64,000 bases of DNA, taken from NCBI RefSeq assembly GCF_000379465.1, contig NZ_KB905380.1, positions 310,001-374,000 on the forward strand. The letters are read 5' to 3'. A model generated the notes under the pieces. That model was not told the DNA's origin and ran no database searches. It saw only the letters and a list, made by a program, of their open reading frames with translations. This stretch comes from Sciscionella marina DSM 45152. GTDB lineage: Bacteria; Actinomycetota; Actinomycetes; Mycobacteriales; Pseudonocardiaceae. The translations under genes and the position numbers were made by a program. Of this stretch, positions 30,567-39,249 are shown one piece after another; the stretch's first letter is position 1; each line of letters opens with the position of its first letter.

Positions 30567-31016
30567 CTAAGTGTAGATGGCGCGGCCCGCGTAGTCCGGG
30601 GCCTTTCCGATGTGGCACTCCAGCCGCGCGGCGATGTGCTCGGGGAATGCCGCCGCCTTGCCCGCCGACACATGCAGCGCGAGCAGTTCCTCGGTGGCGA
30701 CCAGTGATCTCTCATGGAACATCTCGTGGCAGAAACGCAGCTTCTTGCCCGAGACGGAAAGGACTTTCGTGTGCACGCGAACCTCGGCGCCCAGGCCGAC
30801 CTCGCGCAGGTACCGGACGTGCGCCTCGACGGTGTACAACGAGGAGTCCGTCGCGGACCGGTACTCGGCGTCGATGCCGACGACGTCCATCATGGCCGTC
30901 GTCGCATCGCCGAAGATCAGGACGTAGAACGGTTCGGAGAGATGGCCGTTGTAGTCGATCCATTCCTCGCGAACCCGCGCAGAATACTCGAGACTACCCA
31001 CGGGCATCACCACCAA
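30567..31016 (-). CDS. Betainyl-CoA thioesterase (hotdog fold) of the carnitine pathway
   Basis: The 149-residue protein is a 4HBT-type hotdog thioesterase (VREEWIDYNGHLSEPFYVLIFGDATTAMMDVVGI, then YTVEAHVRYLREVGLGAEVRV). Asp and His/Glu in DYNGHLSE are probably catalytic. In carnitine catabolism this enzyme hydrolyses betainyl-CoA to glycine betaine, and in several bacteria it is fused to L-carnitine dehydrogenase. Here it is a separate protein whose start lies 23 bases inside the dehydrogenase gene. ATGs at 31016 and 31007 are both possible starts. Confidence 0.83.
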   Translation of the reverse strand: MVVMPVGSLEYSARVREEWIDYNGHLSEPFYVLIFGDATTAMMDVVGIDAEYRSATDSSLYTVEAHVRYLREVGLGAEVRVHTKVLSVSGKKLRFCHEMFHERSLVATEELLALHVSAGKAAAFPEHIAARLECHIGKAPDYAGRAIYT

Positions 31017-31938
31017 TCGCTCGTCGCAGGGCGATCACGGCGCGATCGCGTTCCGCGATCAGCTCCGCGATCGAACGCCCGTCCGCCTCCTCGAGGCAGC
31101 CGTCCACCATCCGGTCCCGCAGCTCCTTGGTGAGTTCGGGCGCGTCCAGCCGGGTCCACGGGGATTTCAGCGAGGGACCGAAATGATCGAGCATGTGGGC
31201 CATCCCGCCGTCCCCGCCCGCGAGGTGGAAGGTCAGGCACGGGCCCTGCACCGGCCAGCGCAGACCGGGGCCCTCGGTGATCGCGGTGTCGATCTGCTCG
31301 ACCGTGGCCTCCCCGTTGGCTACCATGTGCAGCGCCTCCCGCCACAGCGCCTCCTGCAGCCGGTTCGCGATGAATCCGGGGAGCTCGCGACCCATGGTGA
31401 TCACGGATTTGCCGACATGGCGGTAGAAATCCGAGGCCCAGTCCACGGCCCAGCGCTCGGACCGCTGCCCGCCGACCACCTCGACGAGCGGGATCAGGTA
31501 CGGCGGGTTGAACGGGTGGCCGACCACGAGCCTGCCCGGGTTCGCCGCCTTGGTCTGCATCTCGGTCATGCCGTACCCGGAAGTGGAGGAACCGATCACG
31601 ATGCCTTCGGGGGTGGCCGCCTCGATATCGGCGAGCAGCTTCTGCTTCAGCTCGAGTTCCTCGGGCCCGCTCTCCTGGACGAAGTCCGCGCCTTCGACAG
31701 CCTCGGCGAGTGTCGCGGTGAACCGCAGCCGATCCTGCGAAGCGCCCTGCGCGAGGCCGAGTTCGGTCAGCGCGGGCCAGGCGCGCTGCACGAGCAGCCG
31801 CAGGCGTTCCTCGGCACCCTCACCCGGGTCCCAGGCGAGCACGTCGAATCCCTTGGCCAGGAAGTGCGCGGCCCAGCCGCCACCGATCACCCCGGCCCCG
31901 ATGCACGCGATGGTGCGCGCCTGCTGTGGTTCAGCCAC
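30994..31938 (-). CDS. lcdH: L-carnitine dehydrogenase
   Basis: The 314-residue protein is of the 3-hydroxyacyl-CoA dehydrogenase family without CoA use. The NAD site is [25 protein letters not shown] at residues 14-38. The catalytic His is in [19 protein letters not shown], and the C-terminal part ([35 protein letters not shown]) is that of carnitine dehydrogenases, as I recall them. It oxidises L-carnitine to 3-dehydrocarnitine. The start overlaps the BKACE gene by eight bases and the end overlaps the thioesterase, which supports coupled expression of the three steps. Confidence 0.87.
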   Translation of the reverse strand: MAEPQQARTIACIGAGVIGGGWAAHFLAKGFDVLAWDPGEGAEERLRLLVQRAWPALTELGLAQGASQDRLRFTATLAEAVEGADFVQESGPEELELKQKLLADIEAATPEGIVIGSSTSGYGMTEMQTKAANPGRLVVGHPFNPPYLIPLVEVVGGQRSERWAVDWASDFYRHVGKSVITMGRELPGFIANRLQEALWREALHMVANGEATVEQIDTAITEGPGLRWPVQGPCLTFHLAGGDGGMAHMLDHFGPSLKSPWTRLDAPELTKELRDRMVDGCLEEADGRSIAELIAERDRAVIALRRAIGGDARG

Positions 31939-32821
31939 GATTGGTCCCCTTCAGTCCGAGCTGTTCGCGTGCTTCCGCCGCGGTGGCCACGGTGGCGCCG
32001 AGATCCTCGACGATCTCCACGGCGCGCTCCACGAGCTGTCCGTTGCTCGCCTTGACTCCCTTGGACAGGTACAGGTTGTCCTCGAGCCCGACCCGCACGT
32101 GCCCGCCGAGCAGCACCGACTGGGCGACCCAGCGCATCTGGTTGCGCCCGATCGCGAACGAGGCCCACTGCGCGTTCTCCGGGAGCAGCTCGACCATGGT
32201 CTGCAGTAGTGCGGGTTCCGCGGGTGCGCCGTACGGAATTCCCATGCACAGCTGGAAAAGCGGCGGCGGATCGATCAGCCCCTCGGCCACCATCTGCTTG
32301 GCGAACCAGAGCTGGCCGGTGTCGAAGATCTCCATCTCGGGCTTCACGCCGAGTTCCTGGATGCGCGCGGCACCCGTGCGCAGCATGTCCGGGGTGGAGA
32401 TGTAGAGCTGGCTGCCCTCGCCGAAGTTCAGCGAGCCGCAGTCGATGGTGCAGATGTCCGGAAGCAGTTCCTCGACGTGCGGCAGCCGCTGCAGGCCGTT
32501 GACCAGATCGGTGCCCTCGACCGGCTTGAGCGGGTCCTCCACGTCGATGAACAGGTCCCCGCCCATGCCCGCGGTCAGGTTGAGCACCACGTCCACGCCG
32601 CTTTCCCGCACCAGGCGGACGGTTTCGCGGTACAGCGCGACATCCCTGCTGCCCTGCCCGGTCTCGATATCGCGAACATGGATGTGCACGACCGCCGCGC
32701 CAGCATTGGCCGCCTCGATCGCCGAATCTGCGATCTGACGCGGGGTGACCGGAACCCGATCGCTCTTGCCGACCGTATCGCCCGCTCCGGTGAGCGCGCA
32801 GGTGATGATGGTGCTTGTCAT
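31931..32821 (-). CDS. BKACE / DUF849 beta-keto acid cleavage enzyme (3-dehydrocarnitine cleavage)
   Basis: The 296-residue enzyme has the zinc site His46 and His48 in VVHIHVRD and Glu247 in HVRVGLEDN, as in the lysine-degradation enzyme Kce. BKACE enzymes join a beta-keto acid with acetyl-CoA and split it. Next to carnitine dehydrogenase and a hotdog thioesterase the reaction is 3-dehydrocarnitine plus acetyl-CoA to betainyl-CoA plus acetoacetate. The first base of the stop of the regulator upstream overlaps its ATG (ATGA). The reaction is taken from pathway context, the fold from the motifs. Confidence 0.87.
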   Translation of the reverse strand: MTSTIITCALTGAGDTVGKSDRVPVTPRQIADSAIEAANAGAAVVHIHVRDIETGQGSRDVALYRETVRLVRESGVDVVLNLTAGMGGDLFIDVEDPLKPVEGTDLVNGLQRLPHVEELLPDICTIDCGSLNFGEGSQLYISTPDMLRTGAARIQELGVKPEMEIFDTGQLWFAKQMVAEGLIDPPPLFQLCMGIPYGAPAEPALLQTMVELLPENAQWASFAIGRNQMRWVAQSVLLGGHVRVGLEDNLYLSKGVKASNGQLVERAVEIVEDLGATVATAAEAREQLGLKGTNRG

Positions 32822-33696
32822 TCCTCGCCCTTCTCCTCGGCGCCGCCGAGGATGTTGTTCTCGATGTACTCCCGCAGCTGGCTGCGCATCGCCTCGACGG
32901 AGCTGTTCGGGTGCCCGGTGAGCACCTGCACGCCGAGCCCGTCGATCAGCGCGGTCAGCGCGGTGGCCGACCGGTCCGGGTCACCGGAGCGGAACAGCCC
33001 TTGCTCCTGGCCGCTCCGGATGGTCATCGCGATGGTGCGATAGCGCCGGTCGTAGGAGTCCCAGTACAGCGAACGCAGTGCCGGGTTGAGGGCGCTCTCG
33101 TTCCACACCTGCAGCCACACCGACCATTCCGCGTGCAGCAGACCCTCGAGCGGCAGCTGCAGCTCGACCAGCCGGTAGAGCCGTTCGTCCGCGCACTCGA
33201 TGGCGTGCAGCTCGGCGACCTGGCGGTCGAACGCGAGTTTCACATTGCGCCGCAAGGCATCGTTGAGCACATCGTCCTTGGTCGGGAAGTAGTAGTGGAT
33301 CCGTGCCGTGCTCGTCCCACAGGCCTTCGCGATGTCCGCGATCCGGACTTTGTGGTACCCACGCACGGCGATGAGCTCCCAGGCCTTCTCCAGGATCCGC
33401 CGCCGTGGCTCCTCCTTGGTGTCCGCGCGCGCCGGGATCGCCGGTACCGCGGCCACCGTTTTCGCCTCGTCGCTCCCGTTGAGCAACCAGTTGACCGTCA
33501 CTCCGCAATGCTCGGCGATCCGCACCAGTTCGTGTGCCGCGAACTGCCGCTTGCCGACGAGCGCCTTGGACAGCTTCGACTCGTCAAGACCGATCGCCTT
33601 GGCGAAATCCCGCTGCACTCCGGGCATCGCCTTGACGAGACCACGGACGCGCCCGGCCACGCCGTTCGATGAACTCGATCCTGCCGGGGAAGTCAC
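32818..33696 (-). CDS. Fusion regulator: N-terminal XRE HTH plus TetR HTH
   Basis: The 292-residue protein contains two DNA-binding domains. Residues 12-72 form a lambda-repressor-like HTH ([29 protein letters not shown]). After a proline-rich linker, residues 98-144 form a TetR HTH ([28 protein letters not shown]), and a TetR-type ligand domain follows. It is the first gene of the carnitine operon and lies next to an inverted repeat cluster at 33717-33748, its probable operator. A ligand such as carnitine or a CoA ester would release it. The linker lets one protein contact two half-sites; the purpose of the double HTH is not known. Confidence 0.85.
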   Translation of the reverse strand: MTSPAGSSSSNGVAGRVRGLVKAMPGVQRDFAKAIGLDESKLSKALVGKRQFAAHELVRIAEHCGVTVNWLLNGSDEAKTVAAVPAIPARADTKEEPRRRILEKAWELIAVRGYHKVRIADIAKACGTSTARIHYYFPTKDDVLNDALRRNVKLAFDRQVAELHAIECADERLYRLVELQLPLEGLLHAEWSVWLQVWNESALNPALRSLYWDSYDRRYRTIAMTIRSGQEQGLFRSGDPDRSATALTALIDGLGVQVLTGHPNSSVEAMRSQLREYIENNILGGAEEKGEE

Positions 33697-33716
33697 GGGA
33701 AGGCAGATTAGTCAGC

Positions 33717-33748
33717 AATTGCGATAATCGCAAGCTCACATCGCAATT
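33717..33748. promoter_or_regulatory. Inverted repeat cluster, candidate operator of the carnitine operon
   Basis: TTGCGAT-A-ATCGCAA (33719-33733) is a perfect palindrome. The third half-site ATCGCAATT (33740-33748) is also a perfect complement of AATTGCGAT (33717-33725). Three half-sites thus lie within 32 bp directly before the XRE-TetR gene and divergent from the LLM oxidoreductase. This suits binding by a regulator with two HTH domains. Confidence 0.6.
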
Positions 33749-33802
33749 TAGTGTTCTGACCTGCGAATTTCTGTAGACCTAACTGACTGATCAATACCGA
33801 GG

Positions 33803-34828
33803 GTGTGGAATTCGATACCCGGCCGCCGCGTTGTACCGCTCGTGGGTACCGTTGCGCTCTCCGTGCTCGACCGCTCGAGCATCCGCGGCGAACAGGACCG
33901 TGCCGCCGCCATCCGGGACACCGTCAGGTTCGCACGCCAGGCGGAATCGCTTGGCTACCAACGCTTCTGGGTCTCCGAACACCACAGCGTTCCCGGGGTC
34001 GCCGGTTCCGCGCCGACGGTGCTCGCCACCGCCATCGCCGATGCGACCGAGCGGATCCGGGTCGGCACCGGTGGGGTGATGCTGCCCAACCACCGCCCAC
34101 TGGTGGTCGCCGAACAGTTCGGGGTGCTCGAGGCGCTGCATCCGGGGCGGATCGACCTCGGCATCGGGCGCTCACTCGGCTTCACCGGAGGGGTGCGCGC
34201 GGCACTCGGGGCTGAGGCCACCACGGACTTCGAACCGCGGGTGAGCGAACTGCTCGGCTACTTCGACGCGACCAGCGGGCCCTACCCCGGCGTGCACGCC
34301 TTCCCCGCGGAGTGCACCCATCCCCCGGTCTTCTTGCTGGCCACCGGCGCCGGTGCACAGCTCGCGGCGCGGCTCGGGCTCGCCCTGGTCATCGCGCCGG
34401 TACGGGGAACCGAGCAGCTGCTCGAACGGATTGCCGAATACCGTGCGGCCTTCGTGCCCTCCGCGCGGCTGCCCGCTCCTTATGTACTTCTGTCCACATC
34501 GGTCGCCGTCGCCGAGACCACCGAGGCGGCGCGGCGGCTGCTGCTCCCCGAGGCCTGGGCGACCGCCTACTCCCGCACCCACGGGGTGTTCGGCCCGCTC
34601 GAGCCGGCCGATGCCGTACTGGCCCACCCCTGGTCGGCACGGCAGCAGGCGAGCATCGAGGAAACCCTCGGCCAGCAGATCTACGGCACCCCGCTCGAGG
34701 TGGGCGAGCGGCTGCGCGAACTCCTGGCCCGCACCGGAGCCGACGAGCTGCTGATCACCATGAGCACCTTCGACCGTGCCGAGATGCTGGACTCCTACAC
34801 CCGGCTCGCCGAACTCCACCTGCCCTAG
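33803..34828 (+). CDS. LLM-class flavin-dependent oxidoreductase (luciferase-like)
   Basis: The protein (341 residues from the GTG at 33803, 328 from the GTG at 33842) has the bacterial luciferase-like TIM barrel: FWVSEHHSVPGVAGSAPTVLATAIADATERIRVGTGGVMLPNHRPLVVAEQFGVLEALHPGRIDLGIGR. This MsmB-like group uses FMN or F420, and the substrate is unknown. The start is uncertain because neither GTG has a clear ribosome site. It is divergent from the carnitine regulator, 33 bp before a DUF2891 gene on the same strand, and may share the TTGCGAT operator. Confidence 0.83.
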   Translation: MWNSIPGRRVVPLVGTVALSVLDRSSIRGEQDRAAAIRDTVRFARQAESLGYQRFWVSEHHSVPGVAGSAPTVLATAIADATERIRVGTGGVMLPNHRPLVVAEQFGVLEALHPGRIDLGIGRSLGFTGGVRAALGAEATTDFEPRVSELLGYFDATSGPYPGVHAFPAECTHPPVFLLATGAGAQLAARLGLALVIAPVRGTEQLLERIAEYRAAFVPSARLPAPYVLLSTSVAVAETTEAARRLLLPEAWATAYSRTHGVFGPLEPADAVLAHPWSARQQASIEETLGQQIYGTPLEVGERLRELLARTGADELLITMSTFDRAEMLDSYTRLAELHLP

Positions 34829-34861
34829 AGTGGGGGCATCGACGGTCGAGACGGGGATCCG

Positions 34862-35854
34862 GTGACACAGCACGACGAGGAATGGGCACGCATCGCCTGC
34901 GAGGTGCTCGAGACGCACTATCCGTACGGCTGCGGCCATCTCGCCACCGGCCCCGGCGACCTGGACATCGAACCGGCCCGGCTGCATCCGGCTTTCCACG
35001 GCGCCTATGACTGGCATTCCAGCGTGCACATGCAGTGGTCCCTTGTCACCCTGCTGGACCGTGGCGGGCTCGGCAGGGAGACCGCGCTCCGGGCCAGGTG
35101 GCTGCTCGCCGAACGGTTGCGAGCGGAGAAGCTGGACACCGAGATCCGTTACCTGCGAACGCATCCGGGGTTCGAGCGGCCGTACGGACTGGTGTGGGCG
35201 CTGCTGCTGTGCGCCGAACTGCCGCGCTCCGCGCCGACCCGCGGGTTCGCTGCGGTGACCGGTCCGCTGGTGGACACGGCCGCCGAACTGCTCGGCGGAT
35301 GGCTCGCCGGGCTGCGCTATCCCGTCCGGCACGGCACCCATGCCAACACCGCTTTCGCACTGTCCACTCTGTACCGCGCGGGCACCGGGCTGGGGCACGA
35401 ACTCGCCGATACGGCACGGGAAACGGCGCTGCGATTGTTCTCCGGGGACACCGGATACGACACCCGGTTCGAACCCTCCGGGAACGAATTCCTCTCCCCC
35501 GCGCTCACCGAGGCCGAGCTGATGTGCGCGGTGCTGCCCGCCGGACAACGCACCGCCTGGCTCGACCGGTTCCTCCCCGGGCTGGGCGGGGAAAACCACG
35601 GCGAACTGCTCACCGCGCCCGAGGTGGACGATCCCACCGAGGGGCAGCAGGGCCACCTCTACGGGCTCGCGCTGTCCCGCGCCTGGCAGCTGCGTGCGCT
35701 CGCGGCGTACCTGCCCACCGAACGCGCCGCGACACTCCGCGCCGCCGCACACACCCAGTTCGAATCGGCACTTCCGGTCGTCACGGCGGGAAATTTCCAC
35801 GCGACGCACTGGCTGGTGTCGTTCGCCCTGCTCGCCGAAGGAGCACAGTCATGA
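34862..35854 (+). CDS. DUF2891 family protein
   Basis: The 330-residue protein matches DUF2891 through HPAFHGAYDWHSSVHMQWSL near residue 40, LRYPVRHGTHANTAFALSTLYRAG, and the final NFHATHWLVSFALL. It is mostly alpha-helical, consistent with an (alpha/alpha)6 toroid. The His and Trp pairs in DWHSSVH may form an active site, but no reaction is known to me. GTG start; the stop overlaps the alcohol dehydrogenase ATG (ATGA), so the two are co-translated. Confidence 0.8.
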   Translation: MTQHDEEWARIACEVLETHYPYGCGHLATGPGDLDIEPARLHPAFHGAYDWHSSVHMQWSLVTLLDRGGLGRETALRARWLLAERLRAEKLDTEIRYLRTHPGFERPYGLVWALLLCAELPRSAPTRGFAAVTGPLVDTAAELLGGWLAGLRYPVRHGTHANTAFALSTLYRAGTGLGHELADTARETALRLFSGDTGYDTRFEPSGNEFLSPALTEAELMCAVLPAGQRTAWLDRFLPGLGGENHGELLTAPEVDDPTEGQQGHLYGLALSRAWQLRALAAYLPTERAATLRAAAHTQFESALPVVTAGNFHATHWLVSFALLAEGAQS

Positions 35855-36960
35855 AAGCCGTGGTGTACACCGAGTACGGCGGAACGCCCGCGCTCACCGA
35901 GGTGCCCGAACCGGTCTGCCCGGACGACGGAGTGATCGTCGAGGTCAGCGCGACCGGGGTGTGCCGCTCCGACTGGCACGCCTGGCGCGGGCACGATCCC
36001 GTTGCCCTGCCCCACATTCCCGGGCACGAGTTCGCCGGAGTGATCCGCGAGACCGGTTCCGGAGTGCAGTGCTGGCGCGCCGGGGACCGGGTGACGGTGC
36101 CGTTCGTGTGCGGTTGCGGAACCTGCGGCTACTGCGCGGCGGGCGACCCGCAGGTTTGTCCACAGCAGACACAACCGGGATTCACCGGGTCCGGGTCCTT
36201 CGCCGAACGAGTCGCGGTGCACGCCGCGGACACGAATCTGGTCGGGCTGAGCGATTCCGTGGACGATATCGCGGCTGCCTCGCTCGGTTGCCGGTTCGCC
36301 ACCGCGTTCCGCGCCGTGCACGCGCATGGGCGGGTGCGGGACGGGGACCGGCTCGCGGTGCACGGTTGCGGCGGGGTGGGACTCTCCGCGGTGCAGATCG
36401 GGGTGGCACTCGGTGCCCGGGTGCTCGCCGTGGACATTTCCGCGCGGGCACTGGAGAAAGCGCGAGCGCTCGGCGCGGAACACACCGTGGATGCGGGCAG
36501 CTGCCCGGACACCGCGCCGGCCATCCACGAGCTCACCGGCGGCGGGGCGCACGTGTCACTCGACGCGCTCGGTTCCGCGGCGACCGCGGCCGCCTCGGTG
36601 CGCTGCCTGCGCAGGCGCGGACGGCACATCCAGGTCGGACTGCTGTTCGGGGATGCGGCGCGGCCGCCGTTGCCGATGGACACCGTGATCGCCCACGAAC
36701 TGGAGATCCACGGCTCGCACGGGATGGCGGCGCACGAATATCCGGCGATGCTCGGGCTGCTCGCCGAAGGCAGGTTGCGCCCGGAACTGCTCGTCGGCTC
36801 GGTGATCGGGCTCCCCGAGGCGGGCGCGGCCCTTGCCGGACTCGACGAACCGGGAACGGCGGGAATGACCGTGATCTCGCTCGCGAGTCAGGACACCGGA
36901 ACGTCCGCGAGGAAGTCCAGCACCAGGCGGCTCGCCCGCGCCCGAAACTCCTCGAAGTAG
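35851..36960 (+). CDS. Zinc-dependent alcohol dehydrogenase
   Basis: The 369-residue protein is a zinc MDR enzyme. The catalytic zinc ligands are Cys38 in TGVCRSDWHAW and the His/Glu in GHEFAGV, with a Cys further on. Four cysteines in CGCGTCGYCAAGDPQVCPQQ form the structural zinc site. The NAD site is VHGCGGVGLSAVQIGVALGA. It oxidises an alcohol with NAD. The last 25 residues after MTVISLASQD are not family-like and come from sequence that is antisense to the next hydrolase gene; the ORFs overlap by 73 bp. A natural end near MTVISL would be expected in homologues. Confidence 0.87.
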   Translation: MKAVVYTEYGGTPALTEVPEPVCPDDGVIVEVSATGVCRSDWHAWRGHDPVALPHIPGHEFAGVIRETGSGVQCWRAGDRVTVPFVCGCGTCGYCAAGDPQVCPQQTQPGFTGSGSFAERVAVHAADTNLVGLSDSVDDIAAASLGCRFATAFRAVHAHGRVRDGDRLAVHGCGGVGLSAVQIGVALGARVLAVDISARALEKARALGAEHTVDAGSCPDTAPAIHELTGGGAHVSLDALGSAATAAASVRCLRRRGRHIQVGLLFGDAARPPLPMDTVIAHELEIHGSHGMAAHEYPAMLGLLAEGRLRPELLVGSVIGLPEAGAALAGLDEPGTAGMTVISLASQDTGTSARKSSTRRLARARNSSK

Positions 36961-37664
36961 GCGTGCCGTGCGCCCTCGAGAAGTTCCAGCCGCGCCTGCG
37001 GAATCCGTTCGGCGAGCAATGTCGCGTTCGCGACCGGATTGAACACATCCTCGGTGCCGTGCACGATCAGGGTCGGCGCGGCGATCCGGTCGAGCACCGC
37101 CCAGCTGTCGTGCCGCGCGCTGGCGAACCGGTGCCTGCGACGGGCGTACCCGGGCATCCCTGGATCCCCGAGTGTGCTGTGCGGTCCCGGATGCGTGGCA
37201 AGCCAATCCGGGGTGTACATCAGCTCGGCCAGACCACCCCGCCTGGTCAGCGCCTCGGTGATCGCGGGATCCCGTGGCACGCCGTGCGCATCGCCGGGTG
37301 AGGTGCAGCCGAGTACGAGCCGGTCGAGCCGTCCCGGATGGTTGACGGCGAACCACTGCGCGACCCGCCCGCCCATCGAGGTGCCGTACACGTGTGCCCG
37401 CGCGGCCCCGAGATGATCGAGCACCGCGCGGGCGTCCTCGGCGAAACCCGTTGTGCTGTAGGAATCCGTGTCCGGCTTCGCGCTGCACCCGGTGCCCCGG
37501 TAGTCGAGGGTCACGGCGCGGAAGACCGCGGAGAAGTCCTCGAGCACCGGATCCCACCAGTGCCGGGAATTTGCCTGCCCGGCCAGCAACAGCAGAGTGC
37601 GCGCGCCTTCCCCGTGCACCTGGTAGTGAATGGAGGTCCGGTCCGAAGCGAGCGCGTAAGGCAC
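36888..37664 (-). CDS. Alpha/beta hydrolase
   Basis: The 258-residue protein has the full triad: Ser in VYGTSMGGRVAQW, Asp in VHGTEDVFNPVAN and His in EGARHAYFEEF. The N-terminal strand LLLLAGQANSRHWWDPV contributes the oxyanion hole. It resembles esterases and enol-lactone hydrolases of general type; substrate unknown. It is convergent to the alcohol dehydrogenase gene with 73 bp of overlap and lies downstream of, but is not coupled to, the ribosomal protein genes. Confidence 0.83.
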   Translation of the reverse strand: MPYALASDRTSIHYQVHGEGARTLLLLAGQANSRHWWDPVLEDFSAVFRAVTLDYRGTGCSAKPDTDSYSTTGFAEDARAVLDHLGAARAHVYGTSMGGRVAQWFAVNHPGRLDRLVLGCTSPGDAHGVPRDPAITEALTRRGGLAELMYTPDWLATHPGPHSTLGDPGMPGYARRRHRFASARHDSWAVLDRIAAPTLIVHGTEDVFNPVANATLLAERIPQARLELLEGARHAYFEEFRARASRLVLDFLADVPVS

Positions 37665-37680
37665 GCCCGATGATAACCAG

Positions 37681-37803
37681 TCAGCCCTGTCGGGCCTTGA
37701 GCCTCGGGTTCTTCTTGTTGATCACGTAGACCCTCCCCTTGCGCCGGACCACCTGGGAACCCGGCTTGTTCTTCAATGCCCGCAAGGAATTCCGCACCTT
37801 CAC
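37681..37803 (-). CDS. rpmJ: Ribosomal protein bL36, cysteine-free paralogue
   Basis: The 40-residue protein starts with GTG-AAG ([19 protein letters not shown]) and ends with [10 protein letters not shown]. It has no Cys, so it is the zinc-free form. The GTG overlaps the L31 stop (GTGA). A longer in-frame ORF to 37953 is the shadow of L31. It replaces the zinc-binding L36 when zinc is scarce. It forms a two-gene operon with L31 behind the Zur box. Confidence 0.92.
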   Translation of the reverse strand: MKVRNSLRALKNKPGSQVVRRKGRVYVINKKNPRLKARQG

Positions 37804-38060
37804 GACCGCGCCCCCTTCCGCTGCCCGTAGCGCCTGCGGAACTTCTCCACCTGGCCCTCGGTGTCCATGATCCGGCGGTTGCCCGTCCAGAACGGGTGCG
37901 ACCATGCGCTCACATCCACACGCACGAGCGGATAGGTGTTCCCGTCCGACCAATCCACGGTCTCCCGCGAGGTGATCGTGGACCGGGTGAGGAAAGCATC
38001 CCCGGTCGCATTGTCGCGGAACACTACGGGGTGGTAGTCGGGATGGATGTTCGGTTTCAC
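37800..38060 (-). CDS. rpmE2: Ribosomal protein bL31, type B (cysteine-free)
   Basis: The 86-residue protein ([29 protein letters not shown], ending [11 protein letters not shown]) lacks the CxxC pair of the zinc form, so it is type B. The GTG has AAGGAG in front. It is the first gene of an rpmE2-rpmJ operon reading away from the Zur box at 38098-38118. Such paralogues free zinc from ribosomes during starvation. Confidence 0.93.
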   Translation of the reverse strand: MKPNIHPDYHPVVFRDNATGDAFLTRSTITSRETVDWSDGNTYPLVRVDVSAWSHPFWTGNRRIMDTEGQVEKFRRRYGQRKGARS

Positions 38061-38097
38061 CTGTCGTTCTCCTTCATCTTCGACCGTGTTAGTCTAC

Positions 38098-38118
38098 TGA
38101 AAACGATAATCATTAGCA
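38098..38118. promoter_or_regulatory. Zur box between divergent ribosomal protein operons
   Basis: The 21 bases starting TGAAAACGAT and ending AATCATTAGCA match the actinobacterial Zur consensus (TGAAAATGATTTTCATTTTCA) with few changes. The site is placed between the divergent L31/L36 and S14/S18 operons, as in other actinomycetes. Zinc-bound Zur should repress both sides. Confidence 0.8.
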
Positions 38119-38133
38119 ACTTCGGAGAGGGTC

Positions 38134-38439
38134 GTGGCGAAGAAATCCAAGATCGTCAAGAACGAGAAACGCAAGACAACCGTGGCCAGGTACGCGCACC
38201 GGCGCGCCGCGCTCAAGGAGACGGTGCGCTCCCCGCAGTCGAGCCCGGAGCAGAAGGCGGAGGCGGTGTCCGCGCTGCAGGCCCTCCCTCGTGATGCGAG
38301 CCCCACCCGGGTGCGCAACCGGGACGCGGTCGACGGGCGCCCGCGCGGGCACTTCCGCAAGTTCGGGCTCTCCAGGGTGCGGCTGCGCGAGATGGCCCAC
38401 CGCGGCGAACTGCCCGGCGTCTCGAAGTCCAGCTGGTGA
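38134..38439 (+). CDS. rpsN: Ribosomal protein uS14, cysteine-free long form
   Basis: The 101-residue protein ([28 protein letters not shown], ending [11 protein letters not shown]) is the long S14 without CxxC motifs. It is the zinc-free form. It begins with GTG, 16 bp after the Zur box, preceded by GGAGAGGG. It is followed by S18 with 17 bp between. Substitution for the zinc form under Zur control is inferred from the box. Confidence 0.92.
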   Translation: MAKKSKIVKNEKRKTTVARYAHRRAALKETVRSPQSSPEQKAEAVSALQALPRDASPTRVRNRDAVDGRPRGHFRKFGLSRVRLREMAHRGELPGVSKSSW

Positions 38440-38456
38440 AAGGGGGACGAGCCAGC

Positions 38457-38684
38457 ATGCAGGGCCGACCGAAGCGTAAGCGCAACCTGCTCGCCGAGCG
38501 CGGAGTGTCCGAAGTGGACTACAAGGATGTGGAGCTGCTGCGCAAGTTCATCTCGGACCGGGGCAAGATCCGGGCGCGCCGGGTCACCGGGCTGACCCCG
38601 AAGCAGCAGAACCAGGTCGCCACGGCGATCAAGAACGCCCGCGAGATGGCACTGCTGCCCTATCCCGGACCGGCACGCGGCTGA
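38457..38684 (+). CDS. rpsR: Ribosomal protein bS18, cysteine-free paralogue
   Basis: The 75-residue protein ([39 protein letters not shown]) has no Cys. The starting ATG has AAAGGGGG upstream. In many actinomycetes S14 and S18 are accompanied by L28 and L33; here those are absent, so their zinc-free forms must be elsewhere or missing. The gene ends four bases before the stop of the convergent XRE-cupin gene. Confidence 0.92.
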   Translation: MQGRPKRKRNLLAERGVSEVDYKDVELLRKFISDRGKIRARRVTGLTPKQQNQVATAIKNAREMALLPYPGPARG

Positions 38685-38688
38685 GCGG

Positions 38689-39249
38689 TCAACCTCCCGC
38701 GTCCTCGTGCAGCATCAGCAGCACGGCGCGGTTGCGTTCCCCGCGTCCCGCATACACGTGCGGGGTGTCGGCGCCGAATCGGATCGAGTCACCGGCGGCG
38801 AGTTCGGCAGCGGATTCCTCGGGCCCCACAAAAGCCGCGCCCTCGGTGAGCACCAGGCATTCCCGGACCCCGGGCGCGTGCGCCGCCGAGCGCTGGTGCG
38901 CCTCGTCCAGTTCGATGTCGTACACCTCCACCGTGCCGCGCAGCCGGATTCGGTGCAGCAGCCGCGCGTGTACCGCATCCCCGTCCACTCGCGACCCCTG
39001 CCCGGCTCGGGTCACCTCGGCCGGGGCACCGTGCTGTTCGAGCAGTTCACCGAGCGGCACCTCCAGTGCGGTGGCCAGCGCCCACAACGTGGACAGCGTC
39101 GGATTTCCCGTACCCTGCTCGATTCCGTGCAGGGTGGTCTTGCTGATCCCGCCCGCCTCTCCGAGTTCGACCAGCGACAACCCCGCCGAGCCACGCAGGC
39201 GGTGAATGTTCCTGCCGACGATCCGCGCCCAATCCACGCGTACCATCAT
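38689..39249 (-). CDS. XRE family regulator with cupin domain
   Basis: The 186-residue protein (ATG at 39249, or one codon later at 39246) has an N-terminal HTH (IHRLRGSAGLSLVELGEAGGISKTTLHGIEQGTGNPTLSTLWALATAL). The C-terminal cupin (LVLTEGAAFVGPEESAAELAAGDSIRFGADTPHVYAGRGERNRAVLLMLHE) would bind a small ligand, with His in TPHVY as metal ligand. Such proteins regulate amino acid or polyamine catabolism. It is divergent from a PLP aminotransferase with a CATACT/AGTATG palindrome between. The longer upstream ORF on this strand is a shadow. Confidence 0.85.
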   Translation of the reverse strand: MMVRVDWARIVGRNIHRLRGSAGLSLVELGEAGGISKTTLHGIEQGTGNPTLSTLWALATALEVPLGELLEQHGAPAEVTRAGQGSRVDGDAVHARLLHRIRLRGTVEVYDIELDEAHQRSAAHAPGVRECLVLTEGAAFVGPEESAAELAAGDSIRFGADTPHVYAGRGERNRAVLLMLHEDAGG

